A stretch of DNA of 64,000 nt from Rosa chinensis (Eukaryota > Streptophyta > Magnoliopsida > Rosales > Rosaceae): NCBI RefSeq assembly GCF_002994745.2, contig NC_037090.1:21192001-21256000 (forward strand). The letters run 5' to 3'. Shown here piece after piece: positions 32,766-45,123 of the stretch (positions are counted from its first letter, which is position 1; each line of letters opens with the position of its first letter). Position numbers and translations under genes: made by a program. The notes beneath the pieces are model-generated. The model did not search any database, was not told the DNA's origin, and saw only the letters and a list, made by a program, of their open reading frames with translations.

Positions 32766-34613
32766 TCTCTACTACAATAAAGCGAAGCCTCCAAAAGCTT
32801 CACCAAAATTTGAACTACCACAATTAACCCTGTTAAGCTATGTCAGACAAACAAATCTGGAGGGGTAGTATAGTAAAACAAAAAAGAAAATAAATAAAAA
32901 GAAGTATGTGAAAAAGAGACGTGTGAAACGAACAGAACAGTTACATCCCACTACATACACACAACCGAAGAGGAAAAGAAAACCGCACGACGGAACGTGG
33001 GAGTCGATCAAGGAGAGATGAACTCACCACCATTCCCATCTCAGTTACAACTACCAGATATGATCTATATAATACGAGAAAGGTGATGACCAACATATAA
33101 AGGGGAAAAGAGAAAATTCGAATACACCCAAATCTCCAATCGAAACGTTATTTGGTTCCTATTTTTGAGATTTTGTATTGACAGGTGGGTGTTTCACTGG
33201 TTTGGTTTTAATTACACTTCTCTTTTCGTCATCAATTTCAATTTTGGCTTTTGGATAGGCTTCCTATTGTTTCATTCTGTTGATTATTATTTGAAATACC
33301 AATTTTTAGTTTTGAATTTTAGTTCAAACGTGTTTGAAGATAGCATGATTTGTTTGGTTAAACACAATGCTTGAAGGGATACCGGTGGATTGGAAGAAGG
33401 GACTTTCGAACTTCACTTTACAGGTCCACCCTTTTTGTTGAGTTAAGTGATTCTATGGGTTTGTAGTGATTGATTCTATTATTTGTGTTATTCAATTTTC
33501 TCTTGGGCTGCAGAAAGCGCTTCGTTTGTTTTTTCTGTGGTTATTTGGCACCCATTAAAGAGTCTGGAGAACAGAGTTATGCCTAAATCTATTATCTGGG
33601 TTTCATTAAGTTCATTACTGAGTTTTAACTTTTCTTTTCATTTATATTTATTCAGACGTATTTGATGCTCTTTATTTTATTTTATTATTATTTTTTTTTA
33701 TCTCTTGATTCTTCTGTTTCAAACAGCCAGGAGTGATTAACACCATGTTTAGTTTGAATGGAAATCTCATTTCAGGAGTGATCAGCCATGCAACTAGAGA
33801 AAATTGACTGTGCAACCAGATCAACCCATCAACTCATCTCATCTCAAGATATGTTGTTCCTGTTTTTGAATATCATTATGGCCCTCAATGAAATTTGTCT
33901 GATATTCTTTCATTAGGTAGTGTAACGTGTGGGATTACATTGCTTTCTTTCTTTCTGTTGTTTGATAAATATGATTAAAGACACATACCATTATGCCTTG
34001 CATTGCTTCTATAATAGTGATGATTATGATGATTGATATTTGGTAAAACTAAAGCTCTGTGCTTTCTGTGGATTTGCTTCAAGAGGCTTGGTTCTATTCA
34101 GTGATCCGTTTGGTAAGCAATTTCAACCAATATTATTCTGTGGGGGTGTTTATATATAGGTCTTATGGGGACTTATGTACTGAAAGAAGGTTCTTTCTCT
34201 CCTTCATGATTGATATAAGTTGATTGCTATTTCATGTTACAGTGCTCAAGACTGGACTGCAGATTAGAGAAATAAATATTCAAGAAACACATAGCTGGTA
34301 AGTTTATCATATTGTTGTTTGTTTGTTTGATTTTTTAGTATTACCTTAAGTATGCATAGGAAATTGTGTGATTGGGTGTCCTTATCACTTTATCAGTTGT
34401 GTCTTATGCTTTAATTGTCAATATTTGTTGCTGGTGAGCCTTTTGCCACTCATTTTTTAATCTTGCAAAGGGGGCTGCAGGTGCTATTTACGATCATGCA
34501 ACTGGAGTCGATGACCCATGGTTGTTTCTAGAGTTTCAGTAGTGGTAATTCTTGATTTTTTTTTTATCATTTCATTTATATAAGGCTTTGACCAATTGAA
34601 CTTACACATCCAT

Positions 34614-34648
<35 letters not shown>

Positions 34649-36140
34649 TTTTGAGAATGCATCCATTCTTTTAGTTGTGTCTGCATTTCAGAGGAAGAGT
34701 AAATTCCCGAAAAACAACCAGTTGGTAGGTTTTTTCAATGAAAGCATTAGTTCAGTTCCTGGCAATGTATGTCTGTTTGTTTTTCTCTATTGCCTTTTTG
34801 CTTGATTTCAGACATATTTGATGTTTTTTTTTTTTTTTGACTTACAGTTTTAATGAAAGTTTCAATCAATGTATGAATTACTCAATTACTTTTTGTTGTA
34901 TATCTAATATTTGCTCCTTATTGTTCTTCAGGTGAACGTATATATTGATACTTCCTCTTTCCTTTTATTACTTTTCTTTAATTGGAGTACAGATGCAGGA
35001 GTTCGGGATTTCTGTTCGGTTCATGACTTGCTTAATTTGATGCCCATTACGTTTTTTTTTTCTTATTCTTTTATCCTGCTCACTTAAACCTTTTTATTCA
35101 TTAGTTGTTGTTTTTATTAAGTACAATAAACTATACTATTGTTTCACTATTCGAAAGTGAGAATCTGGAACATGCACTTAAATCTTTAACTTTTGTTTTA
35201 GATGAGTTGTAGTGATGATATTGTACTGTTTGCTCTCGGACTCTTGATTTATGATTATGCAGTTGTCTCAAATCAATTTAAAATAATTCTGTTGTTTATA
35301 TTTCTCCTTTTTTCTCTCTTTTTTTTTTTTTTCTTTCTTTTTTTCCTTTTAAGTTTGGCTCTGTACTAACAATTCAAGGTGATGAAGAATTAGTTTTAGA
35401 GTTAGTGGCACCATTACTATATGAAATTTCTTAAATCAATGTCTGTCTTGGGGACTCAAAAGTGTACAGAGAAGTAGCATTCAAGGTGAATACAACGTAG
35501 TAGTTCACGATAGTGCAAGAGAATGATGCTTCGAGCTACAGCTGGGCATGAGTCCTTAATCTTAAAGATGAAAGGACTCAGACACACAATCTCAATTTTG
35601 AGGGCTGGCCGGCTAAAGTGCAGATAGGGGAAATCCTCTCCCAGTGGGGGCAGGGCTGAAGGCAAAGTTGAAGGAAATGGATCCACAATAGGCAAAATTA
35701 GTTAGAGGGCTATCCTCCATAGTATGGCATTTGAGGATAATCTAAAGTTTTGTGTAAGGTTATGAGCCGTTGAAAATCAAAATTAATATTAGTATTATTG
35801 TAAGTCTAAATAGATATTGTTCAAATAATTTTATTTGTTTTATGCAATTATAATTGTAAATAGTTGGTCATAGTACTGTCTCACTTACTATCTAAACACC
35901 ATGTAAAAATAAATTTTAACGGATGTGTAAAAGAAAATAAATTCACACGCGGAAACTAGATGAACGTCTGCCATATATGCGATTAGTTTTTCTTCTTCTC
36001 TCTCTTTTTTTTTTTTTTTTAAGTCTCTATCCTAGATATGAGTGTCTTCAATTTGAAAAAGAAAAATGTGTAAAATAAAAATAAATCGCACGCGCGAGCG
36101 CGGCCCTTTCGCACGCGCTATGCGCGTGCAGAAAGGCTAG
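32766..36140 (+). mobile_element. Non-autonomous Helitron
   Basis: A 3375-bp element. The 5' end is TCTCTACTACAATAAAG, preceded by A. The 3' end has an 8-bp perfect hairpin, GCACGCGC (36111-36118), loop TAT, GCGCGTGC (36122-36129), then AGAAAGG and the terminal CTAG at 36137-36140, followed by T. TC start, hairpin-CTRR end and insertion between A and T are the standard Helitron signature; no target duplication is expected. No Rep/helicase sequence is present, so it depends on an autonomous partner. The interior is T-rich and broken into exon-like pieces, for instance an ATG frame at 33368 (MLEGIPVDWKKGLSNFTLQ) ending at CAG|GT. Captured host exons are possible but not identified. An (ATTT)n microsatellite lies at about 34612-34651. 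Confidence 0.88.
34612..34651 (+). repeat. (ATTT)n microsatellite inside the Helitron
   Basis: About ten uninterrupted ATTT units. Confidence 0.9.
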
Positions 36141-36372
36141 TAATAGTATAGATAAAGGTTCATTGCATTAGATGACCAGCCAAAAAGTCAAAGTTTAACA
36201 TATACTTAAAGATAGAAAAATGGTAAAATAAAGACCAAGCTCCTATCTAAGTAATATAAATTCATTACAAGTCAATTTGAGCCCGCTTTGTGAAGTGAAC
36301 CCATAAACAAAGAGCAACTCCCTGTCTTCTGAGGAAAAAAACATCTTCTAGCCCTTCATCCGCCAGACACGC

Positions 36373-38615
36373 TGACAGGACCCGCCCCCGAATTTCACCC
36401 TGAAATCCAAAGTGGCCCTGCGGGGTCCACCTTAGAAGAAATTCTTCTAAAAATTTAGCAGAACTTCCCCTAAAATGGACTACCCAAAACCTGGAGAAAT
36501 GAAATTTACACTTCTAAATTGCCCATCCTTATTCTCCTGGAGCCACCATGCTCCCCAAATCACAACATCTTCCAATTCACATTAACAAATCTCAACTTAA
36601 TAACATTAATCCCACAGGTAATCAGAGCAATTCTAATAAAAATGGTAAATAAGGAAAACCTAATTCAAATGAAACCGCGGAAGCCATGCTGTTGACTATG
36701 CCTCAACTCCATGTACGCCCGACCTCAACTAATTTCGCCTGCAAACTGGGCATTTGAAACCCGAATGGCCCAGGGGAAAGTAATTTAAAACACGTCAGCG
36801 TGAGTGGACAAAAATAAACAACCAAATAAATAATTTAAAAGAAATGAAGTTGTATTATTTTCCCATGGATTTAAATTCATAAAACTTCGATGCATGCATC
36901 GTTTATAAAACTTTATTTCTTAAAACCAGGAGATTGGAAACTGGAAACTGTAAAACAAACCCGCTGAGTATCGTATCATCGGACTAGACCCCGCTAGCCC
37001 AGAAATAATATAAAAGTAGGGGAAGAAGGTAGCCATACGAATGAGCCTCTCAGGCTCGGGTGATGGCCTCCCAGGCTAAAGTACTCCCATATACTCCCGT
37101 TATATACCCACACGCCACTATGTGTAGCGATTAGGATACTGGGCTTCAGCATTACTGTCACAAAGACAGTAACCAGCGCCACAAAGGCGGACGGGCTTCG
37201 GTGATCCCATCACCTCGCCACAAAGGCGGACATATCAATGCTAGCATGATAACTAATCACCCAAAGTATGGCAAAAAGAAAATCCGAAAACAATTATATG
37301 CTCAAAATGTAATATGATAAATAACTAGAGCATTACTTTAAGAAATAAATGCATGCATCATTATTTAGAAACAAAAGTCCACTCACAGTACTATTCCGAC
37401 GATCACGCGTACGAGTTCCATCGTCGAGCAATAACTTGGTACGACGCCCTGTACATAAATATAATCCGTGAATAACTATTCTAATTAAATACGATTCTCA
37501 AAATCGAATCCTCATAAATCATCTCTCCAATTCTTTTCGGATTCAACCCACATCACACCCATAACACCAATTCCTCGATTTACATATTCCACAACGAAAA
37601 CGAGGGAAATCCAATGGCGGATTTCCCACAATTCAATCACAAAACTCCGAACTTCGGAAAATCACAAACAATTCCAAACTCCTCCAAAATTCACCAAACT
37701 TCACATACAAGCTCTACAACATTTATAGGATTTAATTAGGCTAAAACAAGAATTAAAAACCAACCCTACACGCCTCCACGCGCCACCCAAAGTGGCAGCG
37801 CGTGGGTCCCACGCGCCGGTGACCACCACCTTCGATGGCCACCAAATTTTGGTAGCACCACCTACTCAACAAACCCAACAATTTTCATAACTACAACATG
37901 TTCCAATTTTACCTTTAAGTGCTCGAAATCGGCTGGTGAAGAAAATCCAAGAACTCTAGGATCGGGTTCTGATCGATTCTCCCTTTACATTGCAAATCGT
38001 GGCTCATGGCTAGGGGCAAAATGATCCTTGGCAAAAACCGCACCTTCGACGGTGGTTTGGTGGACGGAAATTGACGAAACCTCCGTTCGGCTACAGTAAA
38101 CTTCGCGGCTCAATTCCGAGCTCCTTTGGCCGAGCCACCGCAAAACACCACCCCAGGCATGACAAGGAGGAGGAGGCAAGTCTGCCGATGCCCGGATTCC
38201 GTCGTGGGGTGGCCGGAAACGGAAGAATTCACAGGTGGAAGAAAACAAGCAGAAGGGGAAGGAAAGTCGGGGAAGAAGAGAGAGAAAATTCGGTAGATTT
38301 CTGAAAATGGAAATCTACCACAGTAACTCAGCTATTTATAGAAAGTTACCGTGAACAGTAACCATGAACAGTAACTTTAATCTTTCACTTATAACTTTCG
38401 CATACGAACTCCGATTTTTACGTACCATATATGCACGCGCTCGGTTTAACGTCCTCTACAACTTTCATGAAGGAAACTTTCTCAAATTTTGACCCGAACA
38501 AAAAGTCAACAATTTAGGGCCACTAAAAGTATTAAAACAAAGTAAAAGTGAAAGTAATTCCTGTTTACCATCCAAATGACTAATAAACAGGTAAATTAAG
38601 ATATGGGACGTTACA
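36373..38615 (-). mobile_element. Long LTR (solo LTR candidate), minus orientation
   Basis: On the minus strand the element begins TGTAACGTCCCATATCTTAA at 38615 and ends GGGCGGGTCCTGTCA at 36373, with TG...CA termini. It aligns along its length with the plus-strand copy at 55462-58287, allowing for indels. Shared landmarks include GACTTTTTGTTCGGGTCAAA, GCATATATGGTACGTAAAAA and the sequences near both ends. No gag or pol sequence is attached, so it is read as a solo LTR of a long-LTR element, possibly Gypsy-type. The five-base flanks (CACGC left, CACCA right) agree only in part, so a target duplication is not established. A GC-richer stretch near 37780-38260 has short ORFs in both directions without family signatures. 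Confidence 0.7.
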
Positions 38616-39540
38616 CACCAATTGTGGTACGAAAAGAAAGTTACTTCTCAGCAAACAAATAAGAGTCAATTCCTTATCCTGAAGCCGCTTCGTCTAGTCC
38701 AACTCGAGGTAATTACCAATTCCGTAGAACCATGATCCGAATTACGACTGACACTTTAAAGACCATAAAGGCCTAACATCACCCAAGGAGGTCAAAACTC
38801 TCGGGTCAGGCCTGCCCAAAGCACTAAGTAATAAATGAGGGTATCACAGCACCCTCTGACCTGACCCAATTCTGAAAAGAACCAGACCTACTCAAATGGA
38901 CCCAGAAGTGTTTCAGCCCATAAGGCCCAAACTCAGACAAAACCGCTGGCCAGAGTACCACCCCACTGCCAGCCTGCCGCCTAGTTCGGTGGACGTCCAA
39001 CCCAGGCAACCATCCTTGCATCCATTCCTTCTATCAAAAGCGACTCAGCACTGCACCACAAAATCTGGAGATCATCGTCGACCTCAACCACGAAAGGGAG
39101 ACCTTGATCCGATTCCAAAACTGATTAGATGCAGCCTAAGACGCCGACACCACCTTGATGGAAAGCCAATCCAATGTCCACTGATCAGATCTCGACCAAT
39201 CAAAAATGCCGATCAACCCCACCGTCAGGGATCAAAACAAAACCTGCCATTCTCCTATGAAGAAACCTATGAGAGAAACCCAGCAGCCTGGCTGAGACAA
39301 CGCCGGAATGGGTTCTCCGCCTTCTGTTGGAAACTCGGTCGGCACTAAACTGGTTGCTCTCCCTTCTTTTCCTAATAGGATTTGTCTTTTGCTCTTTCCC
39401 TAAAGGATGTGCGGTCGAAGATTTCTTCGGCTAAAAAGAAGGTTAGGGACCAAAGGGATCCAAAAATTAACCTAAGAAGAAAGGGGTATTAAGATCTGCA
39501 CCTCCGAAAATCAAAAGCAGGAAAAGATTGCTCCTTATTG
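38616..39540 (-). other. Unassigned GC-richer segment, possibly old LINE leader
   Basis: More GC-rich than its surroundings, with a plus-strand ORF of 150 codons (38896-39348) that has proline/arginine-rich composition and no motif I recognise. Read on the minus strand it resembles the non-coding 5' leader of plant LINEs, but this is only an impression. No endonuclease or reverse transcriptase motif is present. Confidence 0.3.
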
Positions 39541-40037
39541 ACTTGGGGTTTAATATTATTGAACTTGAGTATAGTACATAGTTGTCGTTGTTCACACATT
39601 GTGAATTTATCATAATTTGGTGCCACAACCGCTCCTCAATGCCAATGATCCATCACTCTCCAACCTAATTGTGGTTCACACCCCTTCTGAAAGATAAGGA
39701 TTTCCACCCCAACCCTTCCAATTAGAGGCAAACCATAGTGTTCTAGTTCAAGATCCCATTTTGAAACCAAATCTTCAAAGGTCAACCTCAGTCCTTTCTA
39801 CCATTTACCTTTCACCCATTTGTAAATGCCAGCTTAAAAAAAAAAAAAGGGTAGATTTCCGGTTGCCCCAAAATGTATGGAGCCCCAGTCCACCAACCCC
39901 CTATCCTCTCACTTGTCTCTTACCATTTCTCCACCTTAAGAAGACTCATAGACTCATCTCACACACACAGACTGTGACTGACTGATAGATAGTATTATTC
40001 AGTTCGAGTTTGAGTGGGTGAGCTACCAAGAACCACC
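39541..40037 (+). promoter_or_regulatory. Upstream region of the peroxiredoxin gene
   Basis: Pyrimidine-rich sequence at 39890-39960 just before the ATG at 40038 suits a plant leader. An A-run at 39837-39848 lies upstream. No certain TATA element is seen. Confidence 0.4.
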
Positions 40038-42348
40038 ATGGCCGCCTCAACCGCTCTCATCTCCTCCACCCCTAGGGCTTTCGCCTCCGCCAAATCCTCA
40101 TCTCTCGCCGCCTCTTCCATCTCCAAGCCCCAATCCCAAACCCTAACATTCCCCAAATCCTTCACCGGCCTCCGCCTCCCATCCCCCTCCCGCTCCATCT
40201 CCCTCTCCCGCGGCTCCCATTCCGCCAAGTCCTTCGCCGTCAAAGCTTCCGTTAGTCTTTCTCGCTCTATTTCATTGTAATTGCTTATGGATTCTGATTC
40301 TGCTGTCAAGTTCATTTCTTCGTTTTGGTTTTGTATAGGCTGAGCTTCCGTTGGTCGGAAACGTTGCGCCGGATTTTGAAGCTGAGGCTGTTTTTGACCA
40401 GGAATTCATCAAGGTGAAAATCTTATTCAAATTGTTGTCTCCTGAATTCATATTTGGGTTTTTTTTTTTTTTTTTGAAACTTAAAAGATTTGCAATTTCC
40501 CCAGGTCAAATTGTCTGAATACATTGGGAAGAAATATGTGATTCTGTTTTTCTATCCGTTGGATTTCACATTTGTTTGCCCAACAGGTTTGTTTTTCGAC
40601 TAATCTGTTTCTTACGCAGTTTCAGTTTTTTAATGGAGATTTCGGGTCGTGAATCTAACTTCTCTGTTTGTATCTTTGAACTATTTTTCAGAGATTACTG
40701 CTTTCAGTGACCGTCATGCTGAGTTCGAGGCACTCAACACAGAAGTCTTGGGTGTTTCAGTCGACAGTGTTGTAAGTTGATTTTCTGCTCCGGCTATCTT
40801 CATAATGTGCATTGGATAGCCCTTGTTTAAATTCAGCTGTAATCTTTGAATGCATTATCAGACTACCCACCTGCAGCTGATTGCCTACTAGTTTGTTCTG
40901 TTGACATTTCATAAAAGGTCATGTTGACATTTCATAAAAAATCATATTGACATTTCATAAAAAGTCAATGCTCTGCATATGCATTTGTTATAACTTGTTC
41001 AATGTTTGGATTGTTTGCAGCATGTCGCAAAATGTCAATATTCTGCATATCTACATGTGATGAATTGTTCAATGTTTCCTTTGTTGTAGCATATCACAAT
41101 AAGTCAATGGCCTGCATATCCTCATGTCAGAACTTGTTCAATCTGTTGGTCTGTTTTAGTGGATTATTCCCATGTCAGAACTTATTCGATCCGTGGGTCT
41201 GTTGTCTCGGATTACTTAAAGTCAATATTCTGCATATGCACATTCACTTGTTTCATGTTTGGATTTGTTGTTGCATTTTACAATAAGTCAATAAGTTGTA
41301 TATACACATGTTAGAAGAGGGTGGCTTTCCACTTCAACTTGCTATACCTACGAAAGTGAACTTACAAGTTGCATTTGCTGATTGTCAACTGAAATTGGAC
41401 TCATAATTAAAGAATACATTTGCATTTGGTTGAGCCAAATGGTCAATTCTCAGTGTTGGTGAAGAAGAATGTCTTACTTTTATAGACAAAGTTGGAAAAT
41501 AAAAAATCACAAGAAATAGTATCTAAGGTTGGATCAAAAGGAATAACTAAGGTTGGCAATATCAGGAAACTGTTTTCTTGATTCCATAATTTTTAAAATA
41601 AATGATGAATGATGAGCACCACCTTTGAGCCTTATGCTTATCTAAGTCTTGTACCTATATGTATTTATTTCAAGTGAAATTGTTTAAAGACTCATCTTTG
41701 AGATTATCTTGGCCTTACACTATCATTTTCTCTTGTAGTTTTCGCATCTTGCATGGGTCCAAACAGATAGGAAATCAGGCGGTCTTGGTGACTTGAAGTA
41801 TCCATTGGTCTCTGATGTCACCAAATCAATTTCAAAATCTTATGGTGTACTGATCCCAGACCAGGTATGAGATGATAATTGGTTCTGAACTTAATGAAGT
41901 AGAAATTTTGGGAGACTTGGTGATGTTGTAATCTGGATTATTTAAAAGTTTGGTTTTGCCGTGATAGGGAATTGCATTGAGAGGACTCTTCATTATTGAC
42001 AAGGAAGGTGTTATTCAACACTCCACCATTAACAATCTTGCCATCGGCCGAAGTGTGGATGAGACTAAGAGAACGCTCCAGGTAAACAACTTCTTTGAGG
42101 CCAAGATAGAAATTGGGATGATTTTTAGCATCCAATATCTGCCTTATATCTTGTAACTTGTTCATTATTATGTTTATTTTACTAGTTATAATTGGATTTT
42201 TTCGGTGTGTTTCCTTGCCTGGATCCTGCAGGCCTTGCAGTTTGTGCAGGACAACCCTGATGAGGTTTGCCCCGCTGGGTGGAAGCCTGGGGAGAAGTCC
42301 ATGAAGCCAGACCCCAAGCTCAGCAAAGAGTACTTCTCTGCAATATAG
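40038..42348 (+). CDS. BAS1: Chloroplast 2-Cys peroxiredoxin (BAS1 type), complete, 7 exons
   Basis: Thiol peroxidase that reduces hydrogen and alkyl peroxides in the chloroplast stroma, recharged by NTRC or thioredoxins. Exons: 40038-40250, 40339-40413, 40505-40586, 40692-40771, 41739-41864, 41968-42081, 42232-42348. All are GT-AG and sum to 807 nt (268 residues), the family length. Residues 1-70 are a Ser-rich transit peptide ([15 protein letters not shown]). The mature part opens at [20 protein letters not shown]. The peroxidatic Cys is C121 in DFTFVCPT and the resolving Cys is C243 in [11 protein letters not shown]. The GGLG loop and the C-terminal KEYFSAI (YF motif) are both present, the features that make eukaryotic 2-Cys enzymes sensitive to overoxidation and able to form decamers. 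The first ATG in frame (40014) would add eight residues; 40038 matches the known MAA start. Intron 4 is unusually long (967 bp) and repetitive. Confidence 0.97.
40900..41290 (+). repeat. Short tandem repeats in intron 4 of the peroxiredoxin gene
   Basis: GTTGACATTTCATAAAA-type units of 22-24 bp recur three times at about 40900-40967. AAGTCAATATTCTGCATAT-type units then recur several times up to about 41290. This looks like local slippage or duplication inside the intron. Confidence 0.7.
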
Positions 42349-43051
42349 TGGGAGCACACTGCATATCTATGTGAGATAGGAAGGTGTAAACGAGTTTTGT
42401 ATTCATGTAATGTCCTTTTCTAGAGTTCTTGGTGAATTTTGAGCAGCAGAATGTGAAGAATAAACCCAATGTATTGAACTTGCCCAGTTTTCAGCGCATT
42501 CAAGTAGTATACAATTTCAATCTTCTCACCTCCTTTTTTCTTTTAGCATATTTGTGTTCTAATGATATGGTCCATCTGTGGCATACTTGTAAGCCAGCAG
42601 CACTAAGGAACCATACAGTGTAACTAAATCTTATCAGAAAATTGTAAGGTGAAGAGAATAAAAGTATTTGCCTTTTCTTTTCCTATTCAGAATTTGAAGG
42701 GAGAAAAAATGATTGTTCGGCATGCATGTTGATATATTCCCCGATCTGAATCAGAGGTAAAATTGGGTTTTTGCTTCAATTTATAGTTCGGGTTGAGAGA
42801 ATAACAACATAAGATGCGAAATTAGGGAAAAAAATTCATTGGGCTTACATGCTTATAGGATTCAAACCAAGACTCTTCCCGTCTGAATGAGAAATATAAC
42901 ATAACTGCATAATACAGCTACAATAATATATACACTTGGAGCTTGGTGGAGCTTGGACTGCTTGGTAGTGAATTGACTGAATTCTATCCATTCAAACAGG
43001 TGGTCCTGATCAATTTGTCTATCCAATAGTTAGAGCCTTTTGAATTAGGTA
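42349..43051. other. Spacer between two plus-strand plastid-protein genes
   Basis: Holds the peroxiredoxin 3' untranslated region and the promoter of the next gene. No further gene was recognised. Confidence 0.5.
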
Positions 43052-43090
43052 GTGATTTTTTCCAAAGAAGCTTTGGAAGGGGGAAGAGGG

Positions 43091-43805
43091 ATGAGGGTCC
43101 AAGGAGTTCTTCATCACCAGAACTACCACATAACAGGAACAAACCCGACACCAGTCTTCCCCATTACTCCCCATCACTTCTCCAAAACCCAAATCCTGAA
43201 CACAGTGAACCAAAACCACACACAATGGCAAAGGCTAAGGATTTGTACAATCCCAGCAACACTAGGATCAAAATCTAGTAAGAGATTTCCAAGCATATTA
43301 GCAGCAGCAGCAGCTCAGCCTTCACAGCCTCTGGACCTAACAGAAGACAACATTAGACAGGTCTTGGCCGATGCCAGAGTCGAATTTGGTCAGCTCTTTG
43401 ACACTTCAGTTGGCATGACAGGTACAACACCTATCTTTCACACAAACATTTCATCTTTTTTATTTCTTTTTTTTGTTAGTTATATTGTGGACTTGATCGG
43501 CTTATACAGTTATACTTGGTGAATGGTTTGTAGGACAAGTTGATCTTGCTGACCTAGATGGACCCTTTGTGAAGATCAGTCTCAAAGGCCGGTTTTGGCA
43601 TGAACGCAGCCTTGTTCTGGCTAGGCTGGCCAATTATCTGAAGCAGAGAATCCCTGTGAGTTATTATATCTTACTATTACTTAATTTGATAATGAGCATG
43701 AATGCCTGGTTGTTTTAGTAATATGACCCAGTTCTTTCTCAGGAAATTTTGGAGGTAGATATAGAAGATGAGAAACAACTGGATGACAGCCCTGCAAACT
43801 TTTAG
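43091..43805 (+). CDS. Small conserved plant protein, probably plastid-targeted, unknown function, 3 exons
   Basis: Exon 1 ends at 43421 (donor GGTACA), exon 2 is 43534-43655 and exon 3 is 43743-43805. Frames join cleanly and end DIEDEKQLDDSPANF. The conserved part begins QPLDLTEDNIRQVLADARVE, then FGQLFDTSVGMTG|QVDLADLDGPFVKISLKGRF, ARLANYLKQRIP and EILEVDIEDEK. I recall such short proteins as conserved in green plants without a settled function and assign none. The N-terminus is uncertain. The open frame allows ATGs at 43052 and 43091, giving a Ser/Thr/His-rich leader. An ATG at 43225 lies in a different frame that stops after 17 codons. An Ala-rich stretch (ILAAAAAQPSQ) precedes the conserved domain, as at transit-peptide cleavage regions. 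The gene lies 0.7 kb downstream of the peroxiredoxin and about 470 bp upstream of the copia insertion. Confidence 0.75.
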
Positions 43806-44271
43806 GGTAAACTCACTACCACCAGTTTCTTTTGGCCTTGCCGTGCTTTCCACTATAATAAAAGTTGAAGCTTATGTGCTTTCTTTCTGAGCTATTCTTT
43901 GTTGTTGAAGTTCAGATATATAAGTAAAGTGAGAAGCTTACCTACAACAGCAGGAGCTGGGAAAATGATCAATTAACTTGCAACTTGGGTCCCCAGGCAA
44001 GACACTATAAAGCTAGCCTTGGAGGCAAAAATTATTTATAAATGTCTTTTAAGTGGAACATGTCTTATCAAATTTTGAAGGAAAGAACTATATATGTGTG
44101 GATGAAATTATGAGTTTGAACAGATTACACATATGAGTTTCAGCTGGGCTAACTCTTTACTTGCCTATCACTTCAGTAGCCTCAGTGGTCTACATTTACA
44201 ACTTAATTGTGGACAGGGTTTAGTATTAGCAGACTGAAAATTCAGAAAAGAATATAGAGGTGTTTAGTGTT
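43806..44271. other. 3' flank of the small plastid-protein gene
   Basis: Probable 3' untranslated region and spacer up to the copia insertion point. Nothing else recognised. Confidence 0.5.
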
Positions 44272-44483
44272 TGTTTAACGAACTAGGATGCAAGAGAGAT
44301 CGTAGAGAAAATTGGTGCGTCAATTCATTGATAATAGGAGCCCTATATATATAGGGATTACAAAGTACAATTTCTTGGTGTACAAGGATTCCTATTCTAA
44401 CTTGAATTGGGAATTCTCTCCTATTACAACTATAGAACTAATCCTAATTTGACAAGGCACACTAAAGTCAACATTCTTCAACA
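44272..44483 (-). repeat. Copia 3' LTR
   Basis: A 212-bp copy with TG...CA ends, paired with 60562-60771. The two differ at scattered positions and small indels, so the insertion is not recent. Confidence 0.9.
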
Positions 44484-44724
44484 CTTCTCCTTGTGCCGCT
44501 CAAACTTGGTGATGACGCTTCAATCGTTGTCTCGTTAAAAACTTTGCTAGAGTAATAAAAATCATGTGGGACAAAAACAACCTCGAGGATGAGAAAAAAA
44601 GTACAACACGTCCTTCACTCTTCGAGATCGAACACGTAAACATCATTCCGCCCCCTGATGTCGACATCTCCCCCTGATTGCTACAATCATGGGAGTTCGG
44701 ATAACTTTCTCAATCTGATGCTCT

Positions 44725-45123
44725 TCACATCTCAAAGGTGAATTTAGGTAACGACTTAGTGAATAAATCCGCTACATTATCCTCTGATCGGATTTGATTC
44801 ACTTCACTATTTAGAAGTGTTTGTTGTTGCTGATTATAAAAGAACTTAGACAATATATTCTTGGTGTTGTCGCCCTTGATGAATCCTAACTTCATTTGTT
44901 CAATACAAGTTGCATTATCCTCATAAATGCATTTAGGTTCATCTGTGGTAGACTTCAAACCACAAGTTCCTCGAATATGTTTAATTACAGACCTTAGCCA
45001 TATGCATTCACGTACAGCTTCATGTAGAGTAATAATCTCTGCATGATTCGAGGAAGTAGCGACAAGTCTGTTTTGTAAACCTCCAAGATATAGCAGTGCT
45101 TCCCATGGTAAAGACATAACCAA
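44725..45123 (-). pseudogene. Copia RNase H fragment
   Basis: The minus-strand frame shows SSNHAEIITLHEAVRECIWL, the usual copia region around the catalytic Glu, then CIYEDNATCIEQMKLGFIKG with the catalytic Asp, and VNQIRSEDNVADLFTKSLP at the C-terminus. The frame is open for 132 codons, but the upstream link to reverse transcriptase is broken by frame changes between 45125 and 45700. Confidence 0.9.
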
